NCBI GenBank assembly: GCA_029891385.1
Contig: CM057233.1
Coordinates: forward strand, 32,222,540-32,286,539
From: Erythroxylum novogranatense
Lineage: Eukaryota > Streptophyta > Magnoliopsida > Malpighiales > Erythroxylaceae
Direction of reading: 5' to 3'
DNA length: 64,000 nt
Part shown: positions 10,689 through 23,267 of the stretch, in pieces
Layout of the letters: each line of letters opens with the position of its first letter
Numbering within the stretch: position 1 is the first letter of the stretch
Program-made: the position numbers and the translations under genes
Notes under the pieces: generated by a model
Seen by the model: only the letters and a program-made list of their open reading frames with translations
What the model was told of the DNA's origin: nothing
Database searches by the model: none

Positions 10689-12081
10689 CTCAGATCAACT
10701 CTGGACCCAAAGTCTCCTATCTCCCTCTGCATCCCAACACACGGAGTCCTACATCTCCTCCCATCTGAGCCTCATAAGGAGCCATCTGAATGCTCGAATG
10801 ATCTGAATTATTATATGCAAATTCGATCAAAGGCAAGTGTTCATCCATGCTCCTCTAAAATCCATCACACAAGCCCCGAGCATTTCCTCAAGAGTCCGGA
10901 TGGTCCTCTCGGATCGACCATCGGTGCGAGGATGGAAGCGATCTTGAAACTCAACTTAGTACCTAAAGCCTCCGCAACCGCCCCAAAATCTCGGCGAAAG
11001 CGAGGGTCCCGATCGATACAATCGAATCCGGATCCCATGCAATCTCACAATCTCATCAATATATTTCTTGGCTAACACATGCAGCGGATCATGTCATCGA
11101 TTGCGGAAAATGGGCTGATTTCGTCAATCTATCCACAATCACCCATATGGCATCATGCCTCCCACTTGGTCTTAGGCAATCCCATCGAAAATCCATAGTG
11201 ACTCTCGCCATTTCCACTCAGAATGGGTAATGGCCTCAATTGGCTGAAGGTGCACGATGCTCACCTTGACTTGCGACACACGGACACTTACTCACATATT
11301 CACCACATCCTTTTCATCCCTCTCCACCGAAATGTTCTCGAGATCTCTATACATCCTGGTCTTTGCTGGGTGCATAACATAAGGTGCATTATCGCCTCAT
11401 CCAATTTCATCTTTAACCTCCTTAACATCGAGAATCTGAGTCTATTCTCGGTATCAGAGTCCATCGTCACTCGGCACCATATCGGACTCCTTACCCTTTG
11501 CACCTCTTCCCCATGACTTACTCAACTCGGGATTCGAACTCGCAACTCTCTTACTTTCTCTCGAGGATCGGTCTTACGGAAAGTAGCAATCATGCAATCA
11601 GACTCTTCACGCTCAAGTCGATCCCGAGCCGCCATCTCTTCCAATAGCGGTAAATAGGTATGCACATATGCTATGGAAGACTTTCTACTCAAGGCATCAA
11701 GAACTACATTTGCCTTACCGGATGATACTCAATCAACAGTCATAATCTCGAAAGCGATTCAATCCATCGCCTCTGTCTCAAATTCAGCTCCTTCGACTCA
11801 ACAAATATTTGAGACTTTTATGATCTGTGAAGATCTGGTTTGCACGCCATACAAATAATGTCTCCAGATCTTCAAAGCAAAGACCATTTGCTAACTCCGG
11901 ATCATGGGTCGGATAGTTCATCTCATAAGGTTTTAGCGTCGTGAGGCATATGCTATCACCTTATCTCCTGCATAAGCACACATCCTAACCCCTTCTGGAA
12001 GCATCACTATATCTGATATAACCTTCCTCTCCCGTGGGTAAAGCCAAAAGCTGGAGCACTAGTCAATCTGTGTTTGGTTCC
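10689..12081 (-). pseudogene. Degraded RNase H and integrase core (Tekay-type)
   Basis: No frame stays open here, but minus-strand pieces are recognisable, for example SSIQMAPYEA and a glycine-rich follow-up near 10700-10800, matching the end of the gypsy integrase core. About 1.4 kb remains where RNase H plus integrase zinc finger and core normally take clearly more. Many 1-3 bp deletions shift the frame every few dozen bases. Catalytic residues cannot be listed with confidence. Confidence 0.65.
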
Positions 12082-12919
12082 TCAAAACTCTTGGCACTCT
12101 TCACTCCAGATAAACTTCTGGTTCTTCCTTAATAGTTTAGTCAAAGGAGTGGCAATCATCGAGAAACCCTCCACAAATCTCCGATAATAGCCTGCCAAAC
12201 CCAGAAAGCTCCTCACCTCAGTCACTGTCGTCGGAGCATGCCAGTTCACCACAGCTTCAATCTTCTTGGGATCTACATGCACCCCTTTTTCAGAAACAAT
12301 ATGACCCAAGAAGATCACTTCACGAAGCCAAAATTCACATTTTGTGAATTTGGCATACAGCTCTCTCTCCCTCAACCTCTGCAATACAATTCTCAAGTGC
12401 TCCTCATGCTCTCTCTCATCCCTCGAATATACCAGAATGTCATCGATAAACACGATAACAAATTAATCTAGAAACTCCTTGAAGACCCTATTCATCAGAT
12501 CCATAAAAGCAAGGGAGCATTGGTCAATCCAAAAGGCATAACCAAAAATTCATAATGGCCATACAGTGTCTCGAAGTCGTCTTGCTCACATCGAGACTCC
12601 TTAATCTCGAGTTGATGGTAGCGGACACGAGATCGATTTTAGAGAAAACCGTTGCCCCCTGCAGCTGATCAAACAAATCATCTATCCGAGGCAGAGGATA
12701 CTTGTTCTTCACTGTCACCTTATTGATTCTCCGATAATCAATGCACATTCTCCAAGTTCCATCCTTCTTCTTAACAAACAAGACCGGCGCACCCCAGGGT
12801 GAGGTGCTCGGCCTGATGAACCCCTTCTCTAATAGATCCTCCAAGCGCTCCTTAAGCTCTTTCATTTCATTGGAGCCATCTGTAAGGTGGAATCGAAATA
12901 GGAGTCGTCCGGGAGCCAA
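12082..12919 (-). pseudogene. Reverse transcriptase of the Tekay-type element (broken)
   Basis: Two minus-strand frames (12524-12919 and 12082-12453) cover most of an RVT_1 domain. The first holds the fingers and the first catalytic region ([38 protein letters not shown]). The second starts at the active-site box FIDD (12439-12450; the usual form is YIDD or FIDD) and runs through [16 protein letters not shown] and [14 protein letters not shown]. Between them about 70 bp is frameshifted, including the expected SGYHQ motif. The enzyme would copy element RNA into DNA; this copy cannot. Confidence 0.93.
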
Positions 12920-13186
12920 ATCAATAGCAAACTCGATCTCCTCTCCGTGGTGGCGGGCAACTCTCAGAAATACATCGAAATTCCCTCACAATGGGAATAT
13001 CCTCTACCTTACTCTCCTTCACACTAGTATCCATAACACACGCCAAGAAGGCTTCACAGCCTCTCCACATCAGTCTGTCAGCTAACAAAGCTGAAACAAG
13101 CCTTGGCGGTGTCAACTTTCTATCTCCTCTGAAAACCACTGTCTGACCCTCTCCCAGATCAAATTCAACTTCCTTTCGACCACAAT

Positions 13187-13510
13187 CTAGCTTCGCCTTG
13201 TACTTTCCATCACGTCCATTCCGACAATCACATCTAACCCCTTCAGATCTAGAGGTAGCAGGTCCACTACCAAACTAGATCCGTCGATAACAAGCTCACA
13301 ATCTCGAAAGATCCGGCTCACAATGACATTCCTCCCTAACGGAGTACTAACTAGCAGAAAATCATCCAATAGAACTGATTGCATACCAGGCAATATCATA
13401 CTAGCAGAGATAAAAGAATGGGTGCTACGAGAATCAATGTAAGAACATACAATGAGAATGAAAGAGTGAGCCATACCGAGAATAACCTCAGTGCATTGCA
13501 GCCTCCTCAC
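13187..13510 (-). pseudogene. Aspartic protease of the Tekay-type element
   Basis: The minus-strand frame contains IDSRSTHSFIS followed by the flap and the later L-K-G-L-D-V-I-V-G-M-D stretch of retropepsin-like gypsy proteases. The active-site triad is normally D-S/T-G; here it is D-S-R, so the catalytic loop is altered. The frame is not joined to gag or RT without frameshifts. Confidence 0.85.
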
Positions 13511-14765
13511 GAAGTCATAGCAAAAACTCTGCCTGTGCTTGCCCTCTCGGTCTCCCTAGAAGATTGGGCTTCCTTGATCGACCAGGCGCCTACCCAGATC
13601 ATCGTCCGGTCCTCATGCCTCTCGCTCTCCTCTCGAGCTCGAGGTGAGATCCTTCCTCTCGAGCATCGAGGACAATCTCGATCTGTGGCCCTTCTCCCGC
13701 GACTTAAAACAGGCACCGATACCCTATAGCACTCTCCCGTCACGGATGCCCACAGTCTTGACACGGAGGAATCGATTCCTACTTCTCTGTTACGCTATTT
13801 CCTCCGCTATTTGAGGAACCTGTCGACTCTACCTCGAATCGCCTACTCTGCTGAGGGCTACTATCGCCTCCTCGACTCGAGTGCAGTCAGTCCGCACTCT
13901 TACCACCCTCATCAATCGATCAGACATCGCTGCCCCCCTCTGAATGACTGCTCTCTGCTCTTCCTCTTCCTACTCACCTCCAGCCTGATATTCTCCAGCT
14001 TCTCAGCCTGGAGTGCAGCATCCACCAGCTGCTGATAATCACAAAAATTATGCAGTATAACCTTCTCTTTGATGCCCAGATGAAGGCTTCCCTCAAACTT
14101 TCTGCATTTATCTTCCTCACTGGCCACAATATGAGCTGCATACCTGGACAACTGGGTGAATCTCCGCTCATACTCGGTAACAGTCATCTCTCTCTGAGTC
14201 AAATTAAGAAACTCCCTGGCCTTGTCTGCATGTAGACCCGGAAAGATACTTCTTCCAAATAACTCTCAAAATCCTTCCATAAAGCACTTTGGTGGCACGG
14301 CTGACTCTGTGGGATCGACTCCCACCGGTGGAGAGCATCGCCTGAGAGATGGTGAAAGCATACTCTAGCTTCTCCTCATCAGAACATTTCATCTGAACTA
14401 GGACTCTTTCCGTCCTCTTAAACCAAGACTCTGCTTCTTCAGGATTGGTGGTACCATGAAAGTCCACCGCTCCGAACTTCCGCAGTTTATCAAACTGTCC
14501 ACCTCTCACATCAGAAACTGGCATGGAAGCTCGAGACCCTTGACCCATGGCAAAAGTAAAAGCTCGGGCAAGGCTCAGGAAGACCAAGGGTCCATAAAGC
14601 ACTGAAGGGAGGAGGAGGAGGAGGTTCCTCAGGTTGAACACTAGGTGCCTCAGGGCCAGGAGCAGAATGTGTCCCTGCATCTTGTGGAACATGAGACCCC
14701 TCTGTACTCTCCTGGCGAGAACTTGAGCGAGATCGAGTCCCTCGGGTTCTACCCCGACGTGGCAT
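13511..14765 (-). pseudogene. gag of the Tekay-type element (broken)
   Basis: The ATG at 14765 (minus strand) begins MPRRGRTRGTRSRSSSRQES, the basic start common in these gags, then a proline-rich run. After a frameshift near 14560 the Retrotrans_gag domain follows: FDKLRKFGAVDFHGT, EAESWFKRTERVL, KLEYAF. In a further frame come MTVTEYERRFTQLSRYA and the helical C-terminal part (to 13912). The CCHC zinc knuckle expected at about 13690-13760 is present only in scrambled form. Confidence 0.9.
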
Positions 14766-14991
14766 AATAATCCTTGAAGAAAACCGGTGAAAATCTTAGT
14801 GCATGCAAAAACAATTTTCACAGTTTTTAAACACTTTAGTTTATGCAAAAATTCATGCAAAATCCACATTCAAAAGCATTTAAACCAATTCAAAATAACA
14901 CAATAATACACATAAATTACTTTCAAATACATCCACCGAAACCTTACATCTCTCTTTCTACCCGAACTACCCGAACCTACAACCTGGCAAA

Positions 14992-15002
14992 GCTCGATAC
15001 CA
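14992..15002 (-). other. Primer-binding site of the Tekay-type element
   Basis: The minus strand reads TGGTATCGAGC four bases inside the LTR end, an initiator-Met-type site with one base missing compared with TGGTATCAGAGC. Confidence 0.85.
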
Positions 15003-15006
15003 TAAG

Positions 15007-18000
15007 TGTTGGAACCCCTCCCGGTGAGTCGCGTGTCTGACGCCCCACGTGACATCTGGACGCGCATCTCACAAGGGAGGATTCTCACCACTAAAGAAAC
15101 CTCAAATTGAATCTGAATTTAACGTCATCCCAACCAAATTTACTAATTTTACCCTAATTTTCCTCTAATAAAATTAATCGCTTAGGGCCCATAACTAAAT
15201 CCAATTCTTAACTAAAATGGAATTCCATATCTCTCGGTTACATAGAATCGAAACGCCTCAATCCGATCTTTATAGATCACAAAATCGCCTAATAACTAAT
15301 TAGATCCAAATCAATCACGCACTTAATTCCTTTTAATAATCTCCGTAAAATCCGACCAAATCCCGACACTCTCATTTTACCAAAAAGGGGTATAAATTTT
15401 TTTATAAAAAATTTCGGTTCAAAATTGTTCAAATCGGAGGTCAAACGGAGGAAGAACGAAGAAAATAAAGAAAATGACTTTATTTATAATTTTAGAAAAT
15501 TCAGAAATAATTAAAAAAAAAATTTAAAATTGTTTTTTGTTCCTCGCTAAGTGAGTCTCCTCGCACTAGCGAGAGCAAGAGCTTGCTCCTCGCTAGTCTT
15601 GAGGAGACTCGCACTAGTGAGGAGCAAAGTTAATTTTAATTGTAATTTTAATTTTAATTTTTTTTTTGAAAATCAAATAACCCTTTAAATTTTAAATAAA
15701 TCTAACTTTTCATCCCGAAATCGAAACTTCGCAAACTTGGTGTCATTTGAAAGATAAAAGAAATTTCTACAACTTCCTAGAAAAATTTAAAAACTAATTT
15801 GGTCATTAAGACAGTTATAAATTGCTTCAAAGGTACTGCTATTTACACTGATTTTTCCTACCCAATGCTAAAACTTGAAAATTAATATATTTTAGCACAC
15901 AAGTCGAAAAATGACACATTATATCTCGTTAGAAAGATGAAAAGAAGGTCTACAAGTTTCATGAATAGAACAAAAATCAATTTAATCCTTAAAGAGGGTA
16001 AAAACACACTCAAAGTTTCAGCCTAAAAACTAACCAATGAAACAGTAACTTTGCTTATATGAACAGTAACTGTCAACTTCCAAAGCTCATAACTTTTGAT
16101 TCCTAACTCCAATAACTGCAAATCATAGCTCGTTTTAAAGATAGAAAGGTAATCTACATCTTTCGTGAAGAACACAAAACCCAGATCAGTCTCTAATTGG
16201 ACGAAAAAGCCCTCCAAAGCTGCTGCAAAATTTCAGTGATTCTAACAGCAGCTGAAACATTTCCATTCTCATAACTCTTTCATCCTAAGTCCAATTGAGA
16301 CATATTATATGTCGTTGGAAAGCTCTAATCATTCTCTACATTCTTCAAGAAGACCATCCAAACCAATTCAAGCTTTAATCCACTCTAAAATTGAATGGAA
16401 GTTGCTGCCCAATTTCTGGAAAATTGGACAGCACCTCCCCTAATTTACATCTATCCCAAATTTCTTCAATCAAACACACAACCTGCATAAAAACTCAATA
16501 TCTCAAGGCAGCAACACACTCCTAGGATTCTACATATTTCTCAAATCATCAAGCATTTCCACTTTTAAACATCTACTCAATTCCAAACCATAAAATCTTA
16601 CAATCCCATTCTTTTCTTTTGTCATTATAACCATACAACAATACTTTTACAAGAAACAAACACAAGATATATTTCAAATCCAAAATTCTCACAAACATGT
16701 GGAATTGAATTCATACAAGGCTTTAGAGGCATTTTGACCCGATTACATCAAAAGTAGTAAAAGTACATAAAAGTCCAAAATGCAATCTAAAGCCTATTTT
16801 CTCAAAACATAACTTCAAATACAACTTCTAAACAAAACGACATCGGAGTTGCCTCAATCCCGATCACGGTGACTCGATTCTCGCTTCGACACTGTGGAGG
16901 AAAAAGGGGGTGAGCTCGGCGGCTCGTGGGTAATAACTTAATAAGCGAGAAACAAGCGAAGCTGTTATTCTTTTTTTTCATCTTGAACAATATCACGTAA
17001 AAGAAAACATTAAAAGTTTCAAATCTTTTCGTCGAATGCATCATATCAACGGTTTACAAATAGCACATATCACAAAACGATCTAACTTTTCATAAGATCA
17101 CAAACAAGATGGTTCGGGTGGATCCGAAACAGAACGAACGACACATTCCCGCGTAGCGTTATGTGAAGTCGTGACGAATAGGAGTCCTTAAGAGGAACTC
17201 CACGGCCACTAGCGGGCAGGCGAGAGAAGCCTATAACAGACAGGTGCACCTGACTCAAACTGGACCACCACAAACCCAAAGTAAACATATAGTTCACACA
17301 ATTCAAGAAAGATTGCCTCTACTGGCATATACAAATTCATTTTCACGTAAATACCAAAACAACGATCTTTCCGAAATCACAATTTCTTATTGTTTTCACT
17401 TAACAAATCATTGAACCAACCATTCCAACATAAATTCATAAACAAGAATATCACATATAAATTCAATACATCATCAAGCGTAATTCTTACAAACTTTCCA
17501 AGTCATTTTAACACCTTAATTCGCATTTATTATAAAGACGGTAATATACTTATCAACTCAGTTATTAAAGAATTACCCACCTTGAATTCCTTTAGCTTAG
17601 GATTGATCCAAAGGCCTTGCTTCTTCCTCCAAATGCCTCAATTCACCTTCATTAAGCATGAATATCCCATCAGAACATAGGATATCAAAATCGACAATTT
17701 TACGGATCTGAAGGCATGGAATTTTACCTATCTAACCTTACCCATAACTTTTCTAGGCTCTTAAAACTAAAACCTACCTAAAATACCCAAAAATTTCGAA
17801 TTTCCCTTACCTTAGAAGATGACCCACGAAATTCTCTTTGCTTCTATGAAGATTAAACTCCTTCTTTCCAATTCCTTCTTGAATGAAACTCTTCCACCTT
17901 CCTTTCTAAAGCAACCTAAACCAAAGCTCCTTCTTCTCTTCTTCTTCTTCTCTTCTTCTTCTTCAACCAGGTCTCCACTCTTTTCTCTCTAAGTTTGAAA

Positions 18001-18457
18001 GTCCCTCTTCTCTTAAGAGTTTGGTAGTTTTCTAGAAAACTTAGGATAAATCTTGTGTTTTAACTAAAATCCCATGACCAAACGATGTAGTTTCATCGAA
18101 AGCTCTTCTTTCCTTATCATTTTCATTTCCTTCTCACTTTCATCGACCCTCACTTGCTTCCCATATAATTCATCAATTAATTCCCTCTTTCTTTATTTTA
18201 ATATCATGCAAATGGGCTAAAAGCCCATCTTGTTAAACCTTGAGCTTTAAAACCTAAGCAAACTTCCTCATTTATCCTAACTCCATCTTATTCTTTTAAT
18301 TCTACCAACTTATTAAAACTCTAATTTTAACTAAATTCCACCAATTAATTTCTATTAACTAAGTACTAAAACTCCCAAATTATTCTAATTAAAAACAATT
18401 AATCAATCTAAACCCCAAAATAACGAAAGCATGTTTAAAGTGAATTGGGGCCCAACA
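15007..18457 (-). repeat. 5' LTR of the Tekay-type element (right on the plus strand)
   Basis: 3451 bp, starting TGTTGGAACC and ending CCCAACA. Alignable end to end with 6648-10126; long stretches are identical and differences are clustered, often as one- or two-base indels at CG or C-A/T-G triplets. Confidence 0.92.
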
Positions 18458-18462
18458 ATATT

Positions 18463-20206
18463 CTTTTCTGCCCAGAGACAAAACACTCTCTATAAGATTA
18501 ACTTAGAAGATTTGAAAAGTCAAAATATTTCATGTTTTATATCAACAGATGAGGAAAAACTGATTTGGCATAAAAAGCTAGGTCATGTTAGTTTTAAACA
18601 TATTTCCAAGTTGGTTAAATATGATTTGGTAAGAGGATTACCAAAAATAAGTTTTAACAAAGATTTCTTTTATGAAAGTTGTCAAAAAGGAAAACAAGTT
18701 AAAACATCTTTTTCTTCTAAAAATGTTGTAACCTCTTCTAGACCTCTAGAGTTGTTACATATAGATTTGTTTGGTTCAATTAGAACACTAAGTCTTGGTG
18801 GAAAGAAGTATGGTCTCGTAATTGTTGATGACTTCACTAGATTTTGTTGGATATTGTTCTTATCACATAAAGATGAATCTCTTAAGTACTTTAAAGTGTT
18901 ATCCAAAAAGTTACAAAATGAAAAAGGAATAGACTATAATGAAACCTATGCTCTTGTAGCTAGATTAGAAGCTATTAGGATTTTGCTTGCATACGCGGTT
19001 TGTCATGATATAAAACTGTTTCAAATGGATGTAAAAAGTGCATTTCTGAATGGTTTTATTGATGAAGAAGTTTATGTAAAGCCACCTCTTGGTTTTGAAG
19101 ATTCTGATAAACAACATTATGTCTATAGACTTCATAATACTTTGTATAGATTAAAACAAGCACCTCGTGCTTGGTATGATCGTCTAAGTTCTTTTCTGAT
19201 TGAAAATAATTTTAGTAGAGGTCAAGTAGATAAGACCTTGTTTAGAAAATGTGTTAAAAATGATTTCATTATAGTAAAAATATATGTAGATGATATTATT
19301 TTTGGTGCAACTTCTAACAAGCTATGTTCCAGTTTTGAAAATCTTATAAAGAGTAAATTTGAAATGAGTATGATGGGTGAATTAAAATTCTTTCTTGGTT
19401 TACAAGTTAAGCAAATCAAAGAAAAAAATTTTATTCATCAACATAAATATATTAAAGAACTATTAGTCAAGTATAAAATGGAAAAGGTTAAACCTATGTC
19501 AACTCCTATGCATCCTTCAAACCTCTTATCAAAGGATGAAGCAGGTAAGAAGGTTGATCAAACTCTTTTCAGAGGAATTATTGGTTCTTTACTTTACCTA
19601 ACAGTAAGCAGACCTGATATATTGTTTAGTGTTTATTTGTTTGTAAGATTTCAAGCAAATCCTAGAGAATCTCATTATATTGCTATTAAAAGAATATTGA
19701 GACACTTGTCAGGTTCCACTAATCTGTGTTTATTGTATGAGAAAAGTAAAAATTTCAGGTTAATTAGCTACTATGATGCTGATTACACTGGAGATAGGAT
19801 TGATAGGAAGAGTGCAAGTGGAGGATGTCACTTTCTTAGTCATAATTTAGTTTCTTGGTCAAGCAAGAGGCAAAGTTCAATTGCTCTATCTACTGTAGAG
19901 GCTGAATATATGTTAGCTGCAAGCTGTTGTTCACAGACGTTATGGATTAAGAATCAGTTACAAAATTACTCCATACAAGAAGAACAAATTCCAATCTTCT
20001 GTGACAACACAAGTACTATCAACTATCAAAGAATTCAATACAACATTCGAGGGCAAAGTATATTGAAGTCAGACATCATTTTTAACGAGACTATGTATAG
20101 AGAGGAATCATTATTTTACAATTTGTTGAGACAAATCAACAATGGGTGGATATCTTCACTAAACCTTTGTGTGAAGATAGATTCAAAGAAATCAGATGGA
20201 CTTTGA
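18463..20206 (+). pseudogene. pol of the SIRE-type element: integrase start fused in frame to RT-RNase H
   Basis: One open frame carries three parts. First is the integrase zinc region and core start (LIWHKKLGHVSFKHISKL, LLHIDLFGSI, VIVDDFTRFCWILFL). At about 18925 it jumps from LQNEKG straight into RT (IDYNETYALVARLEAIR, QMDVKSAFLNG, LYRLKQAPRAWY, active site YVDD at 19283-19294). RNase H follows (YDADYTGDRIDRKSASG, TVEAEY, FCDNTS). The rest of the integrase core, including its second acidic residue, and the first part of RT are missing, so the frame encodes no working integrase. The C-terminal 50 residues drift out of the usual sequence, suggesting a late frameshift. Its nominal upstream start at 18431 lies in the Tekay LTR and is not real. 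Confidence 0.93.
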
Positions 20207-20564
20207 ATATGGTAATGTTGAATGACCATTCATCTGATACGACATGACCTAGTTGATTCACACGATAAAAAAATAAAAAGTTGTAAGTTCTCAAGTAAAC
20301 AGTAACGGTAAGTTATAGACGATAACTTTTCAAGAGTAGATATTACACAGAAAACTTCTCAAGTTTTTAAAATATCTTTCACTTTAGAATATTCTTGAAA
20401 TACTTTGAATTCTATGTGTTCAGTGTGCTCAATCAAGATGATTCATCACTCTATTCTGAGCTTCAAGTTCGTTCGTTTCATATTCTTACCTTCAGATACT
20501 AACATCGTTACCATGAGCAAAATACATTTGTGTCTTTTTTAGTTCTTATTATTACATATCACAA

Positions 20565-22939
20565 ATGAAGCAATCTCTCATCTATGGAAGACATGTTGAT
20601 TTCATCTCCTTGAAGGAAAATCAGATGGACATTGAACCAAAAATTGATGGAGCTAGCTGGAGATATTTCTTTAAGGTTCATTAAAAAGTCTATTTGAATA
20701 AGATATATGATTTTTGGAAAAATGCAAAGGTGATAGACGACACCTTAGTATCAATGATAGATGGATTGTCAGTTATCATAACACTAGATTTAATCGAGAA
20801 GGTCAGTGAGTGTCCAAGTATTAGAGGAAGATTGTCTCATAACTTAAAGTGAATTACTCAAGGTGGTGTAGATAAAGCACACCTCAATCGACAACTATAT
20901 GGAAGTAGTGACCCAAGAGACAAGAAGGCGTCAACTCTTTTTCCAAAAGCTAGGGTTCTACATTCACTATTTCTTCATTGTATTCTACCAAGATTAAGCT
21001 CGAAGCACGTTGTGACAACGATGGATGAACAATGTCTATTTCACCTACTCAATCTTCAACCCATTAATCTTCCATACTTAATTTTAAAGTACATGATGAA
21101 GTTAAAAAGAGATTCTAGCTATTTACCATATGGTATGCTGTTGACAAGGATTTTTAGAGATTTTAGAATTCTTCTCGGCAGAGGTAACAGGATGAAAATG
21201 GATGTAAAAAGCGTTATTAATGCCACCACTATCAGCAGAATGGGATTAAAGTGTGAAGATGAGGCGGATATAGCTTTTACACTGAAAGCAAGATCTGGGG
21301 GGAGCATATAGTAAGACAAAGTAGGAGTGAACGTATTACACCTACAAAAAGAGCAAAACCTAGACCGACAGAAAAAAAGTTAACAAAAGAGAAGGTTGAG
21401 AAATCGTCTGATGTATCAATCAAAACTAAGACGATTCCACAAGAAGAGGAAAGCCGGGTTAAACAATCGTCACACCAAGTGTCTTTGAAGAGAAAGGCAG
21501 AGCCACTTCATTCAGAAAAATCTAAGTAGTCAAGAAGATCATCGAGACTATTGAATTTATGTCAACAAGGACAGAAGAAACAAAAATTTCTTACCCTTGT
21601 TAAAGATTCTGAAAAACTAGAGAAAACACATCAATCTACTAGATCAATTGTATTAATTTTCCAAAGTCAATCAACAAAATCACCTAAAGAGATAGAGATA
21701 AAGAGAAAGCTAGTATTTGAGAAGAAGAAACCTCAACAAGAACTCTCTTCTAAACTAGCCGAAGAATAAAAGAAGCAAAAGCCCAGTCTGAAGAAGGTTT
21801 CTTCATCTGAAGTTCAAAAGAAGACAAAAATAGTGGCACCTCAATTGGAATCTTATAATCCTGCTCGAATAATCAATATAAAAGATTTAAGAATGAAGAT
21901 TATAGAACAACCAGTACCTATTCGAAGCTGAGGTTCAACTATTATCAGAGAACCTTTGAAAAAGTTAGTCAAGGTACTAGTTGAACCTATACTGATTAAT
22001 GATCAAACAATACATCTTCTAAGTCATGAAGAACGAAGATTATATGGTATTTTGTGACATGAGAAGGTAGAACCATATCCATTGAAGATTTCAAAGGATT
22101 GGTATACAATCTATCCAATCACGAGTAGAACCTTGATAAAAATTGTGCTAGACATACAACCAAGATGCTCAAATCTTGTGAGAAACGAAGAAAAAGGGAA
22201 AAAGAAGATGTTTCCTGAGGGAAATATAGATGATCTTTCACAAAAGTAGATTCAAGTAGTGGTGAAGAACATAGATGATGCGTGCAATACAGCTCAACCT
22301 GGAGGTATCTATGTTCTGCACCACATTTCGAGAGCATCAGGAAGTAAATTTGGAGTTTCAATCATAGATGAAAACTTCATGGTAGTTGGGAAAGTGCAAG
22401 AAGGACAGTACAGAAGTATCATGGTTGAAGGTATCAACTTCAATTTAGAAACCTTTATGCATTTGGTCATGCATTTCAGACCTTTAGGTTTCATACCTTC
22501 AGTCAAGGATGTGTTACATCTTCTTGGGCAACCAATTCTGAAACTACCTAGACCTGATGATCTTGATCTTCCAAAAGGTAAACAAACCTTCAGACCTCCC
22601 ACAATCAAAATAATAGATTTAGACACTTTACCTTCAGAACCATCTATTTTTAAAAGCCTCCATCCACCTAGTGAAATACAGCAAGATTCTACTATTAATT
22701 CAGAGTTTTTAAAGTACTTCATGAATTGGAAGGAAGTCAGTCATAAATAAAAGGACACCCAGGAAGCTTTAGCAAAAGAAATTAAGGAAATTCATACTAA
22801 AGTTGATTACCTGAGTGACTCAATAGGTGATCTTCATAAAGAAGTAGCATATCTATGGGTTACTATTGATCAAGACCTCAAGACAATCTGCACTGACATG
22901 CAACATATGTTTTCTGAAAATATGAAGCGTCTTCATTGA
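20565..22939 (+). pseudogene. Post-pol (env-like) ORF of the SIRE-type element, broken
   Basis: SIRE/Maximus elements carry a long ORF between pol and the 3' LTR, sometimes called env-like. Here an ATG at 20565 opens a frame that, with two stops (near 20682 and 20847), reaches 21311 and contains the characteristic INLPYLILKYMM and LPYGMLLTRIF stretches. A lysine/serine-rich middle part follows (21340-21950). Then a frame opens from about 22259 to 22750 and, after one in-frame TAA, on to a TGA at 22937-22939, ending in a coiled coil (EALAKEIKEIHTKVDYL). No signal peptide or obvious membrane span is visible. The function of this ORF family is not known. Confidence 0.8.
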
Positions 22940-23130
22940 ACGTTTTGATTAATAACAAATAGGGGGAGAAGAGAAAAAAATAAAAAGAAAAGAAGATAGA
23001 AATCATTTTGTATATCATATATGCATTTCTTATGCTTATATCTTTTGTCTCGTTAGTTGACTGAATATTATTCGTCTATTCATCTGAATATCATTTTATC
23101 TTTCTAAAATTATGATTATTTGTTATCATC

Positions 23131-23144
23131 AAAAAAGGGAAGAT
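23131..23144 (+). other. Polypurine tract of the SIRE-type element
   Basis: AAAAAAGGGAAGAT immediately before the 3' LTR start TGTTAA. Confidence 0.92.
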
Positions 23145-23267
23145 TGTTAATTCAAGTAGACTTCACTTCTATTAATTTTGGTGAAAATCAAATAATAATA
23201 ATCTTAGAAATATATGAACTGTTTTGATAAGTTTGTTAAGTGTGCAGAAAAATGAAAGTAACACTTA

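Larger units (their letters stand above)
6648..18457 (-). mobile_element. Ty3/gypsy chromovirus, Tekay/Del-like, full structure, minus strand
   Basis: Two long LTRs (6648-10126, 3479 bp; 15007-18457, 3451 bp) face inwards with a 4880-bp internal region read on the minus strand. On the plus strand they start TG(C/T)TGGAACCCC and end GGGCCCAACA. Target duplication ATATT is at 6643-6647 and 18458-18462. The order on the minus strand is primer-binding site (14992-15002), gag, protease, RT, a badly degraded RNase H/integrase part, integrase C-terminus with chromodomain-like tail, and polypurine tract. LTRs of about 3.4 kb and the chromodomain-like tail point to the Tekay/Del group. The internal region is shorter than usual, mostly from many small indels. 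It splits the SIRE-type protease and pol. Confidence 0.93.

Noticed and set aside
10614..11075. 153-residue plus-strand ORF in the Tekay-type element.
   Set aside because: Antisense shadow over the degraded integrase; no domain.
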